A DNA stretch of 47,936 bases from Christensenella sp. UBA5489 (GTDB taxonomy: Bacteria > Bacillota > Clostridia > Christensenellales > UBA1242): positions 1-47,936 of the forward strand of contig DIPL01000019.1 of the NCBI GenBank assembly GCA_002424095.1, read 5' to 3'. Shown here one piece after another: positions 13,301 to 18,964 of the stretch. The position numbers and the translations under genes were made by a program. Within the stretch, counting starts at the first letter, position 1. Every line of letters starts with the position of its first letter. Under the pieces are notes generated by a model that saw only the letters and a list, made by a program, of their open reading frames with translations, was not told the origin of the DNA and searched no databases.

Positions 13301-14177
13301 TGGCGGTATCGTTGGGGAAATGCTTGGTGGGACATTGTCAAATGCGAAAAACGGCGGAAAGATTTCAATCAAAAAAGATTCAGCAGTGGCAACGACAATA
13401 AGTGCAACGGTAGGCGGTATTGTTGGGCGAATTTCTTATAAGCCAACGGCAATTTTAAACTCCGCATTGACTGCTTCTAATTCAATGATTTATGATTGTC
13501 AAACTTTGGAAACATCCGAAATTTCAGTTGATACAGTCAGTATGCATAAAGTCTATATTGGTGGCATTATCGGAGAAACGATTAATACTTATGAAAATTA
13601 TATATATCACGAAGAAAATTATGTTAGAGCCGCTTATGAAATTGTCTTAAATAAATGTGCAAATTTAAGCAATATTAATCTTAATTCAATTTTCTACGGC
13701 GGAAAAATAACGGCATATGTTGGTGGTTTGGTTGGGGCTGCATTCTCAGATATAAATAAAAATTATGGTGGCGAAATTATTGTTGATGATGAGGTTACCG
13801 CCGACCCGCTAAATAATTTATATGCAAGTTATTCAATTTCACAGATCAATGTCGCTATTAAAGATTTGAGCACGCAAGGCAATGGCATTGCAACGCTACA
13901 TTTTGGCGGAATTCTCGGAATAGGCTATCCTGTTAATGGAAGAACTGAAATTAAAGGCACAACCACTTCCATTGAATTCGGGCAAATGCTTAGAAATGAA
14001 TTAAAGCCAGGCGAACCAGATGAAAGCGAAATAATTGTCAAACCAAATTATGCAGGACAATATGCGGACGAAGGCGAACCGATAGATATGGTAGACAGCG
14101 ATTATCTTACTATTAATATTTTATTAAAAGAGCCAACAAATAAGTTTTTAGAGGAAAATAATTATCATCGAATTTAA
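4389..14177 (+). CDS. Giant (3262 aa) lipoprotein with Ig-like and GLUG repeats
   Basis: TTG start preceded by GGGGG at a good distance. The N-terminus is a lipoprotein signal: K2/R3, a hydrophobic core, then lipobox I20-S21-G22-C23, so Cys23 should be lipidated and the protein tethered outside the membrane. Residues ~25-950 are beta-rich with weak Ig-like character. GLUG-type motifs fall in three arrays, at about residues 1030-1280 (CIGGIVGLNAG, YVGGIAGNN), 2220-2520 (YVAGIAGINNG, NVSGFVGINQN) and 2640-3180 (IVGGIVGEMLGG, YVGGLVGAA), each led by a 'N-P-hydrophobic-I..A..L' block. Residues ~1430-1495 (LTSLSENILKITSDG, GTGIATIRV) look like a bacterial Ig-like (BIG2) domain. It lies 80 bp downstream of another GLUG protein, suggesting a surface-protein locus. 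No enzymatic motif was recognised. LspA encoded at 41586 is the expected processing enzyme. Confidence 0.8.
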   Translation: MKRISIILSLILFFVGSLMISGCADLYSNIKLIPSVNSIELEINKTATFEVEIENYTEDMLSEVFVYNENKIIKEVETTYSEGTAFIEILGLKVGEGSIFISTYEGSKKCVINAKVYQPVTGFSLKTEPYIIEEKGFALDFSETDYFNFSPANASYTDVSFFFDDNGVEKKVLSAKTIKESDDNLLVTLQTDNGQVDITTQSFAMTAKLDNYPLINAVEFDIDVIEPINVGKVNLIKRGIYNDYFAHDEMIELAQSQSLTLISNNIETAYIAFEIQVFSQNVSFEIIANNIEIEILEISPEDFEPTSPFSRFFSIQSANLGNDILEIKAFYEQYDGYEITRSFPVESISMPDKLYVNDKPEFNESVYLYDRNFGNEKSYKFDMNLTVYATDSIFESVSFSIETEAGEAFPPATHWSQYIEVKYKNRIITEDFIISYNDFLNNSLKSPISLVGKEQFDDGALRVKLELNSDLLEQEIIYYVPIIIEEGATKFEVKPLYVGGLSLDIDNGAVNFSGLSVESLTAYIGNISFEYLDNSDLYFTVEQVIINDIEIKITPLSIGQGRAKIILPNGLSVILPIKIEKVLSSAKLSVINSREISLTETDLEGNISYIAINYSYQKENQVNEEPLNIDFRLLLNPSNATLFEMSCEILEGDFVEFDTVKQVLYIRDIGTAKIKITLDLFEIVDFARESNDTKIEFEVEIESYYPLENFSFQKDEIEKISATVYKDSDVGYYYAQQGYSKIEIDLKATLFDGSNIDEVFMYYEDYISWTTELGAPNEVSSSRIGGTYSATGTIDNFGQYKITGNHLQLDCNSPFAHANTNFWIAFTISEYNVNKTAILKISILDYVPLYSVGFYNYVEEIYLSDSNSVHIFNTFMDLKSDCREFDVFFEARDATSESLISATINSSFSEVRITYNQTGTGYGTLYFIPKTSYIDKTHYNYFTSVEVWVSDGTDINNPLIINSATEFVSTMSSVEALSKHFKIASTLDFARITLPYFGEFKGSIVGATASAKLTNIKINALFSEGSNVFGGIFSKLSASAQIKNIVFEGEIAVFVTTKDNVYLGLIAGQNNGRIENVSVILKSSSATILNKSETYSQSTICIGGIVGLNAGIIKNVVDTSAKTFNHILLNQTAEMEVRYEGYSKNTYVGGIAGNNSAVITREMVDGSQLYNTSIYGAIISILSRGINATGGIAGINRNFILEGLGYINSQISGLLVNGNVSAEQHQLSTFTTLGGENVGGICGINNSYVQSCISRVQTHGYNYVGGIAGNDNSLAGYSSGGNPADFDFIKNCKVQAVYSSSFKYMLTAQSYYGKIGAISGNETTEINRDVYEFNNNSANFYYEMDASNKIFPVAYSSTGPNYENIKYNADDDYYILFRYEQMPIEIDEITPEYEFGAGKLATENSDFENKVAYMFYYDAKDNAENDYIRSFNSNRDIPFIFENSDSLILTSLSENILKITSDGKINLFGTGIATIRVSSLLNTTIDTQVYVIITNAFDKFRIIAANTYDLTTGSNVIVYKNSSVELGFEFSHSNIETRDEYHQIIWVEMKNNTDAGIDYQINESTHYIDISMTGNRLILKVNQIAGVKSTNTITFTPKFELNLSTVGKVYMNRENIEDESQNEFDSLITESEKEISIIAIAKKGTEKVGVDFTTRSAEPLDIIEIDVNQITDYEDDYLIISIVKAGEDADAPDDYFLILDYEGYEYNDNKYQYMGTSGSFRFQFNFEKYALNNFDYTGTYYINFIADNGIQQTIIITMEKQEVSGIDLKNYYNIQSIFNDTQKEENYVAVGSTNLLAVEVYPYFSDFDYIKIENDSENEINGSTLVFEVVELMEDKKLKTVFGIEYIGDAIKIPQSIIKNFTTSLTSSKIYIKYTTTSAAQIDSIARLIVSAIKFENGEEEIKFTESRSMSVIIKDKVSFSIVGRELVDGKYYVAKGLTYELDLQIHGFSEQQMKIEINPNYATIDKDGETYYMHISSSINYPTGDEGCAVEITTYGENTIDGLYYTSERSVMSLVIVDYVIMVENINPLDMSSAWQPDVPGMPSNEGGLLDYEGYTIVRNGSSGTIRVAIGNTIRLATEFLNGITIEYDTTNASVALLIRELAENITYSAEWGVVSDRLGVIGDYIKQTKLSPAVDIMSAYMRIVPEVTAKGTQYAITPLKMNLPNETAYYFTLAGEFKYLNGKAVFNKNFENKNGVYNLSTHFVTDVYSTGTESSAIPIYNYSELMNMHENGWYILMNDLYLPNVFEPINTAISGFNGNGYNIYLPTVWNISDFANVGLFGNVRAKTVLKNIIVRLESTTSIRIDNEIAVNFGFIAGENLGTITNCAVIADNYVTATVTISGQIMTITENYVAGIAGINNGYITNSRVEATLVSNANVSGFVGINQNLISSSYVKNSRIVNKSGDISNHTAGFVVRNGLSISSPAHISTSYVSGAFSDSVYSRGSEKIISSDTQVAGFVFDNFAKISDCYSNVPIYSNSVRTGFVFNNAGSIENTYSTSTFAAGGQTAYGYIVNNRIDANQGTLENCVYLLGEVNATVNKITLSGLKSLSEVDFSHASNFDSYIISISSHKTGGIWFYPSKTSEIEFVYKGNFPSFISGKPELVAPNILADTQRQLDAGNIKVDPQTGETSYAYYETRQTEGSIYNPFAISTAADLERIMLLSSNRNINTNYFRLVSLIDYEAEVIGNSQVYKTIFRGELEGNNMTLAGFVIDTKENLTSGGFFSKVGSGSTGEGYIKNLNLKPRYINLPNTSNVGALAGSLESGKIYNISVDGFGYEQEGLVIIGHYCVGGVIGEAKNNFTMKNIESSMSARASYTSITTGNNVGIYTNKKTTDVSYSGAVLGVANNAGTVSYVKVNNNIASLAEIAGLMFGKIGTNVTASKIDAILNENQFVKATVYGAVISGENCGTIRDVKISGEMQSDFFNFETVSPTAVGSVAGLFYSGLIENVESYVDLVWSENVAAAPDIVGGIVGEMLGGTLSNAKNGGKISIKKDSAVATTISATVGGIVGRISYKPTAILNSALTASNSMIYDCQTLETSEISVDTVSMHKVYIGGIIGETINTYENYIYHEENYVRAAYEIVLNKCANLSNINLNSIFYGGKITAYVGGLVGAAFSDINKNYGGEIIVDDEVTADPLNNLYASYSISQINVAIKDLSTQGNGIATLHFGGILGIGYPVNGRTEIKGTTTSIEFGQMLRNELKPGEPDESEIIVKPNYAGQYADEGEPIDMVDSDYLTINILLKEPTNKFLEENNYHRI

Positions 14178-14224
14178 ATTTTACAGTTTCAGTATTAAAT
14201 AAATATATTAAAAAATCTATAAAC

Positions 14225-14253
14225 TTGATTTTTTGAATGAAAATAGATATACT
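14225..14253 (+). promoter_or_regulatory. Candidate sigma-A promoter for the 14274 gene
   Basis: TTGATT (14225-14230), a 17-base spacer and TATACT (14248-14253) precede the SD AAAGGA and ATG at 14274. A hairpin with arms AAAAAATC (14210-14217) and GATTTTTT (14227-14234) overlaps the -35 region and could weakly terminate the upstream lipoprotein transcript. Confidence 0.5.
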
Positions 14254-14273
14254 AATTAAGTAAAGGAAAAATA

Positions 14274-14885
14274 ATGAGAAACGTTTTTTTAACAACTCTT
14301 TCGTTATCTTTGGTTATAATTGTTTTGATAGTCGGTGCTTACGCATTCTTTAAAACGCCAGAAGTAAAAAATCGAGTATCTTTCTTTTTAGGCGACGAGG
14401 ATTTGATATTGGAAATCAACAGTAAAGCCGACTGGACAGACGGAGAAATTCCCGATTTCAATGCAATCACTGGACCTAATGGACTTAGTGCTAATAATTG
14501 GAGTATTCCCGACATTGATTTTTCTACTGATGGAGAAAATGAACTTACAATTGCCAGTATAACAATAACAATAACCAACTTAAATCAGATGGATGGTGTA
14601 TCGATTCACGTTGCAGGAATTGCCTATGATTCAGACCCGCTTTTTAGTGAAAATCCACGCTTTATTTCAAGAATTAAATTTGTCGGCAACACATTTGAAA
14701 TTGACGAAGAAGAAGTTACGGAAGAGAATAAAGAATTCACCCGAACGATTCCAAGTGCCCCTGATGAAGAAACTTCTCAGGTATTTAAAATTATAATTTC
14801 ATTTGAATTAAATCGAGATGATTTTGATATTGATTTTGAAAACGATATTAAAATAACTCTCACGTCAGAAAGTGCTACTGCTTAA
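14274..14885 (+). CDS. Small membrane-anchored extracellular protein (TasA/camelysin-like signal?)
   Basis: 203 residues. ATG start behind AAAGGA. Residues ~5-26 form one strongly hydrophobic segment (TLSLSLVIIVLIVGAYAFF), followed by a predicted extracellular, acidic, beta-rich region with many Asp/Glu/Asn. The N-terminus followed by a 'xLxLEINS..W.DG' stretch is reminiscent of SipW-dependent TasA/camelysin-type proteins, but the similarity is weak and no defining motif was found. It has its own promoter and directly follows the giant lipoprotein, so a role at the same cell surface is an inference from position. Otherwise it is a hypothetical exported protein. Confidence 0.6.
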   Translation: MRNVFLTTLSLSLVIIVLIVGAYAFFKTPEVKNRVSFFLGDEDLILEINSKADWTDGEIPDFNAITGPNGLSANNWSIPDIDFSTDGENELTIASITITITNLNQMDGVSIHVAGIAYDSDPLFSENPRFISRIKFVGNTFEIDEEEVTEENKEFTRTIPSAPDEETSQVFKIIISFELNRDDFDIDFENDIKITLTSESATA

Positions 14886-14915
14886 AAAAGAGAGCCATTT
14901 AAACAGGAGATAAAA

Positions 14916-16379
14916 ATGATTAAGTTCGGAACAAGCGGTTTCCGTGGAATTTTCGCAGACGATTTCACAAAGGAAAATGTGCAGAAAATCGCCTTTGCAG
15001 TTTCCACAATTTTGAAGAGAGAGAAAAAGGTTGACAAACCAATATGTTTAGGATTTGATAACAGATTTATGGGGCGACATTTTGCTGAATGGTTTGCGGA
15101 AGTTTTGGTTTTCAATGAATGTAAGGTGATTTTTTTTGAAAATAGTGTGCCATCACCGTTTATTGCATTTGAAACGAAAAATAATTATGTTGGAATTATG
15201 ATAACGGCAAGTCATAATTATTATTATAATAATGGTATTAAAATTTTTTTAGAATCAGGGTGTGAAAGCAACGATGAATTCAATCAAGAAGTTTATGATA
15301 TTGCATTAAATGCAGACTATTCAAAAATTGAAACAATTAATTTTGATGAAGCGGTTAAAAAAAATCTGATTACATTGACAACAGATACGACGAAATATTT
15401 AAACAGTATACTTAATTTTATAGATATTAAAAAGACTGAAAAGAAACGAAATATTAAAATTTTATTTAACGCAATGCACGGCAGTTCTGTCGAATGTATG
15501 AAAGTCTTGTTAAACAAAATTGGCGTACAATATGAAATTATGAAAGAAAATGTTGACCCTTATTTTGAAAAAAAGGTTACGGCACCGTATGTTCATAATA
15601 TCTCTGACCAAATAGAAAAGTTAAGAATAGAAAACTTTGATTTTGGATTTGCACTTGACGGTGATGGCGACCGTGTAAGTTTTATTGATAAAAGTGGAGA
15701 AGCGTATGATTGCAACTATATTTCGGCTGTGATTTATAATCATTTAGTTAAAAATAAACAAAAAAATCAAGGGAATAAAACAAAAGCACTTAAAGCGAAT
15801 TTTGAAGGCAATATTGTAAAAAATTATGCGGTTTCGGAACTTATTGTTAAAACTGCGGAAGTTCGGGGCTTTGAATCCTTTAATGCAAAAGTTGGTTTTA
15901 AAAACATAGCAAATCTATTGCTTGATAATAATAAGGCGATAATTGGCGTGGAAAGTAATGGCATTGCAATAAAAGAGCATTTGCCATATAAAGACGGACT
16001 TATGGCGGCGGCGATTTTAATTAATGTCATTCTTTCTGAAAATAAGACAGTAAAAATGCTTATTGATGACTTAAAAACAGAAACGAATTTTCCGAGTGAA
16101 ACACTGGAATTTGCCTATCCTATAAGTGAAACTGAAAAGGCTAGAATAGGCAAGAAAATTTTTATTGAAAAACAAATACCATTGCTAGATGAAAGAATTT
16201 TAAAAGTGAATTATGAAGATGGGTTTAAAATGATTTTTCAAAACGATTATTGGGCGGTTATTCGTTTTAGTGGCACTGAAAATGTGGTCAGAATTTTTGC
16301 CGAAATGAAGAATAAAGAGTTGTGTCAAAGATATATAAAAACTTTGGAGAAGTTTATTGGTGTAAGTCAAAGGCAATAA
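14916..16379 (+). CDS. Alpha-D-phosphohexomutase (phosphoglucomutase/phosphomannomutase/GlmM family)
   Basis: 487 residues; ATG behind CAGGAGA. The protein opens with IKFGTSGFRG, the family N-terminus. The phosphoserine loop TASHN is at about residues 95-99, followed by YYYNNGIK; the usual proline after TASHN is Tyr here. The metal-binding loop DGDGDR is at about 247-252 and the C-terminal phosphate-binding loop RFSGTEN at about 450. The enzyme moves phosphate between C1 and C6 of a hexose or hexosamine in the cytosol, feeding cell-wall or polysaccharide precursors. The length exceeds a typical GlmM (~445) and fits phosphomannomutase/phosphoglucomutase better, but the sugar specificity cannot be read from sequence. 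It sits 30 bp after the preceding gene and may be co-transcribed with it. Confidence 0.9.
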   Translation: MIKFGTSGFRGIFADDFTKENVQKIAFAVSTILKREKKVDKPICLGFDNRFMGRHFAEWFAEVLVFNECKVIFFENSVPSPFIAFETKNNYVGIMITASHNYYYNNGIKIFLESGCESNDEFNQEVYDIALNADYSKIETINFDEAVKKNLITLTTDTTKYLNSILNFIDIKKTEKKRNIKILFNAMHGSSVECMKVLLNKIGVQYEIMKENVDPYFEKKVTAPYVHNISDQIEKLRIENFDFGFALDGDGDRVSFIDKSGEAYDCNYISAVIYNHLVKNKQKNQGNKTKALKANFEGNIVKNYAVSELIVKTAEVRGFESFNAKVGFKNIANLLLDNNKAIIGVESNGIAIKEHLPYKDGLMAAAILINVILSENKTVKMLIDDLKTETNFPSETLEFAYPISETEKARIGKKIFIEKQIPLLDERILKVNYEDGFKMIFQNDYWAVIRFSGTENVVRIFAEMKNKELCQRYIKTLEKFIGVSQRQ

Positions 16380-16554
16380 TAAGGTTTTCAAAAATGCTAA
16401 ACAATAAAACTTTTTTAAGTTGTAATTAGAATAATCAAAACGGTATAAAGGTTCGAACAAATCCAATTAATGATAAGAGAAATTAATCGCCGTAGGTTGT
16501 TCACTCATTTTTTGCAGTTTTTCTTACTATTGAATTTAATTTTAAAAAAAGTAG

Positions 16555-16583
16555 TTGAAATTTTCTTTAACTTATGGTATTAT
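16555..16583 (+). promoter_or_regulatory. Promoter of rplS
   Basis: TTGAAA (16555-16560), 17-base spacer, TATTAT (16578-16583). The predicted transcript has a ~65-nt leader before the GTG start of rplS. Confidence 0.65.
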
Positions 16584-16598
16584 TAAAAAATACTACTC

Positions 16599-16639
16599 AG
16601 GGGCGGTCCGCTTTCTTAAATTAAGTTACGAACGTCTCT
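16599..16639 (+). promoter_or_regulatory. Candidate ribosomal protein L19 leader (rplS 5' UTR)
   Basis: AGGGGCG (16599-16605) can pair with CGTCTCT (16633-16639) through seven pairs including two G-U pairs. The stem encloses GTCCGC and ACGAA segments and lies just before the SD AAAGGAGG. The position, size and GGTCCGC/ACGAAC elements resemble the L19 leader described in Bacillota, where L19 represses its own translation. The resemblance is from memory; a covariance-model scan would decide. Confidence 0.45.
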
Positions 16640-16654
16640 TAAAGGAGGAAAATC

Positions 16655-17002
16655 GTGAATATTGTTGACGTAATCGAAAAAGAAAATGAACGAAGTGATG
16701 CTCCTAAAATCAATATCGGCGACACCGTTAAGTTTTTTTTTAAAATCAAAGAAGGCGACAAGGAAAGAACACAGGCATTTGAAGGCGTTGTAATCGCAAA
16801 AAGAAGTGGTAGCGTGCGTGAAACTTTCACTGTTAGACGTGTGTCATACGGTATTGGAATTGAAAGAACTTTTCCACTTCACTCGCCGCTTATTTCGAGT
16901 GTTGAAGTTGTTCGTGAAGGAAAGCCACGTAGAGCAAAACTTTATTATATAAGAAACTTAACTGGCAAAGCAGCGAAAATCAAACGTAAAACAACAAACT
17001 AA
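16655..17002 (+). CDS. rplS: 50S ribosomal protein L19
   Basis: 115 residues, the normal L19 length. GTG start behind a near-perfect SD (AAAGGAGG, 16642-16648 region). Family signatures include GDTVKFFFKIKEG, QAFEGVVIAKRSG, RRVSYGIGIERTFPLHSP and the basic tail RRAKLYYIRNLTGKAAKIK. L19 sits at the 30S-50S interface. In many bacteria rplS follows rimM-trmD; here it stands alone with its own promoter, a probable autoregulatory leader and a terminator downstream. Confidence 0.97.
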   Translation: MNIVDVIEKENERSDAPKINIGDTVKFFFKIKEGDKERTQAFEGVVIAKRSGSVRETFTVRRVSYGIGIERTFPLHSPLISSVEVVREGKPRRAKLYYIRNLTGKAAKIKRKTTN

Positions 17003-17092
17003 ATTTATTTAATTTATGTTGAGAAAACTCAATATGACATTTAAGTTTTATAAATTTAAAATAACTTGTTTCGTATCATTTAAAAGAAATAT

Positions 17093-17124
17093 ATATGCGT
17101 TTTTTTTGCGCATATGTTTTTTTT
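17093..17124 (+). terminator. Rho-independent terminator of rplS
   Basis: ATATGCG (17093-17099) pairs with CGCATAT (17109-17115) around a 9-nt loop, followed by a run of eight T. The rest of the 352-base rplS-hrcA gap holds the hrcA promoter and CIRCE-like site and, between them and this terminator, no recognisable gene. Confidence 0.75.
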
Positions 17125-17247
17125 GTTAGCAATAAGGATTTGAAATAATTCCGAGAAGTTGGAAAATCGCTCAAAAGTAAAGAGTAACCAAAAAAGTTGG
17201 TGATTTCGAAAAATAAAAAAAATTTTAATAAATTATGACTAAAACTC

Positions 17248-17276
17248 TTGACAACTGAATAAATTTATAGTAAAGT
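17248..17276 (+). promoter_or_regulatory. Promoter of the hrcA heat-shock cluster
   Basis: A perfect -35 TTGACA (17248-17253), a 17-base spacer and TAAAGT (17271-17276). The CIRCE-like site begins at the last bases of the -10, as expected for HrcA repression. Confidence 0.75.
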
Positions 17277-17301
17277 AGCAATATATGCTTGCGAGTGCTA
17301 G
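17275..17301 (+). promoter_or_regulatory. CIRCE-like HrcA operator (left half degenerate)
   Basis: The CIRCE consensus is TTAGCACTC-N9-GAGTGCTAA. Here GTAGCAATA (17275-17283) and GAGTGCTAG (17293-17301) are separated by exactly nine bases. The right arm matches 8/9 and the left arm 5/9 (TAGCA core). Position at the transcription start and just upstream of hrcA supports autoregulation by HrcA. Confidence 0.7.
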
Positions 17302-17354
17302 CAGTTAAACGACTAGACAAGCAGGTTTATAACGTGTTAGCGTAGGGGGTATGT

Positions 17355-18377
17355 GTGAAACTTGATGAGCGAAAACATTTTGTTTTAATCAAGGCTGTTG
17401 ACGACTACATTGAAGATGCAAGTCCGATTACAAGCGGAAACATAAAACAAAAACATATTCAAAATCTAAGCACAGCAACACTCCGCAACGAATTAAGTGC
17501 ACTTGAAGCAATGGGCTTTTTAAAACAAGTTCACGTTTCAGGTGGCAGAGTGCCAACAGCATTAGGTTATCGCTATTACGTAAACGAACTGCTACAAGAC
17601 GTAGACTCTGATGAGCAAGCGTTGGAAGAAGTACAGGAACTTTTGGAAGGTCGAACGAAATCGCTAACTGAAATTATCTCTGAACTTGCGAAGCTGATTT
17701 CAAAAAAGATAAACTATCCAACTGTGATTTATACGAATGGCTATGACAAACTTTCCATTGAAAACATAAAAATCTTTCCGTTAATTGATAAGCAAGCACT
17801 TGCCTTAATCCAAACTTTAAGCGGTTATATAACAATGACAATTCAGTCATCTGCTGATTTGAAATCGTGTAAAGATGCTTCAAAATTTTTAACGGCAAAA
17901 TATTCAAATAAAACAATCGGAGAAATGCTTCAAGATATTGAGCAAAATTCTGAAAATATGATTATTGAAATTCAAGAATTCAGAATGATTGTCGTAAGTT
18001 TCATAGATGGAATACGAAAAATCTTGTCTCAAAACAGGTTGGATATTCACCATGAAGGCTCTGCTGAATTGCTTGGTAAAAATGTTGAAACAGCGGAACA
18101 GGCAAAAAAAGTTCTAAAACTTTTAGATAATGAATCAGAATTGGAAAAAGCACTTGAACTTGATGAAAACCAAAAAGATTTGACTGTAACACTTGTTGAA
18201 GAAGACAAATATTCGGGCTGTGCACTGGTCAAAGCACCACTTTGCATAGACGGCAAAGCGGTTGCATCAATTGGAGTACTTGGTCCGCAAAGAATGAATT
18301 ATGCTTCAATTGCTTCGGCAATTAAAGTTGTAATGAATGAACTTGATAAGAAAAAGACTAAATCTATTGAAAGATAA
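17355..18377 (+). CDS. hrcA: Heat-inducible transcription repressor HrcA
   Basis: 340 residues, the normal length. GTG start at 17355 behind TAGGGGGT; the nearby ATG (17351) and GTG (17353) open frames that stop at once. The N-terminal winged helix (ERKHFVLIKAVDDYIE, STATLRNELSALEAMGFL) is followed by the wing motif SGGRVPTALGYRYYV. The central and C-terminal regions include FIDGIRKILSQ and IGVLGPQRMNYASIASAIKVV. HrcA represses chaperone genes through CIRCE, and GroEL normally keeps it active. Here it is the first gene of the dnaK cluster and carries a CIRCE-like site at its own promoter, so feedback control of the cluster is likely. Confidence 0.96.
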   Translation: MKLDERKHFVLIKAVDDYIEDASPITSGNIKQKHIQNLSTATLRNELSALEAMGFLKQVHVSGGRVPTALGYRYYVNELLQDVDSDEQALEEVQELLEGRTKSLTEIISELAKLISKKINYPTVIYTNGYDKLSIENIKIFPLIDKQALALIQTLSGYITMTIQSSADLKSCKDASKFLTAKYSNKTIGEMLQDIEQNSENMIIEIQEFRMIVVSFIDGIRKILSQNRLDIHHEGSAELLGKNVETAEQAKKVLKLLDNESELEKALELDENQKDLTVTLVEEDKYSGCALVKAPLCIDGKAVASIGVLGPQRMNYASIASAIKVVMNELDKKKTKSIER

Positions 18378-18503
18378 AAAAATAAGTTAAAAATTTTAAT
18401 CAAATATTTTATCGATAAAACGAAAAATTATAAAGAGTAGCCAAATATTTTTATATTTGGAAAAACAACAATATGTTGAATAAATTATAAGGAGGGAATC
18501 ATT

Positions 18504-18566
18504 ATGGCAGAATGTCCAAACGGCGGGGAATGCACTGGTTGCGGCGGTTGCGGCAAAAATAAATAG
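18504..18566 (+). CDS. 20-residue Cys-rich micro-peptide A in the heat-shock cluster
   Basis: A short frame beginning MAEC and ending CGKNK, with a strong SD (AAGGAGGG, 18490-18496) at proper distance from the ATG. The four cysteines (4, 10, 13, 16) are spaced C-x5-C-x2-C-x2-C; seven of 20 residues are Gly. The pattern suggests metal or Fe-S binding or a processed thiol peptide. No leader/core arrangement or dedicated maturase is adjacent. A second small Cys-rich frame follows at 18701 with a similar C-x4-C-x2-C-x2-C pattern, which makes chance less likely. It lies between hrcA and grpE, so co-induction with chaperones is plausible. Not recognised as a named family. An AT-only hairpin (arms 18576-18585 and 18589-18598) follows and may end or process the transcript. 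Confidence 0.6.
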   Translation: MAECPNGGECTGCGGCGKNK

Positions 18567-18700
18567 AAAGTTTGTTTAATTTATTTTTAATAAATTAACA
18601 GATTTTTTATTTTGTTTGTATTTGAATTGTATTATTTAATAATATAATATGTTTATTAATAAGAAAATTAAAAACTATAAATTAAAAGGATTTAAAAATT

Positions 18701-18847
18701 ATGGAGAATTTAGAAAATGTATGTGATTGTGGCAAAAGCCCATGCGAAAACTGCATAGATTGCAAAGGAGACAACTCCAACTCAAACGAAGTTGGAGAAA
18801 CCAACAATGAAAATCAGAAAGATGCTTCCGAAGAGTTTGAAAGATAA
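18701..18847 (+). CDS. 48-residue Cys-rich small protein B in the heat-shock cluster
   Basis: ATG behind AAAAGGA (11 bases away). The N-terminal third has five cysteines (8, 10, 15, 18, 21: CDCG, then CENCIDCKG). The C-terminal half is Asn/Glu-rich, low complexity and probably disordered (EVGETNNENQKD, ending EEFER). The C-x4-C-x2-C-x2-C core parallels the C-x5-C-x2-C-x2-C of the 20-mer just upstream, suggesting related metal-binding micro-proteins. No signal peptide, so probably cytosolic. Both sit between hrcA and grpE. Function unknown. A perfect 11-bp inverted repeat (18851-18861 / 18900-18910) follows and may be a processing structure ahead of grpE. Confidence 0.6.
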   Translation: MENLENVCDCGKSPCENCIDCKGDNSNSNEVGETNNENQKDASEEFER

Positions 18848-18964
18848 AATTTATTGATTTTAAATCACTTTTAGAAATTATTAAAATCTAACGTATGATA
18901 AAATCAATAAAAGAATTAAGTAAAAAATTAATAGCATAATAACAATAAAGGAGAAATTTCTTTA

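Noticed and set aside
1..14177. GLUG arrays as DNA-level tandem repeats or CRISPR
   Set aside because: The repetition is at protein level with diverged codons and unequal spacing. No identical direct repeats with spacers were seen anywhere in the window.
16440..16466. tRNA-like T-loop sequence GGTTCGAAC
   Set aside because: No acceptor, D or anticodon arms can be folded around it, and the T-stem does not close properly.
18504..18566. SCIFF (six-cysteine) peptide identity for the 20-residue peptide
   Set aside because: Only four Cys, wrong length and spacing, and no SCIFF maturase beside it; the nearby radical-SAM gene is mtaB.
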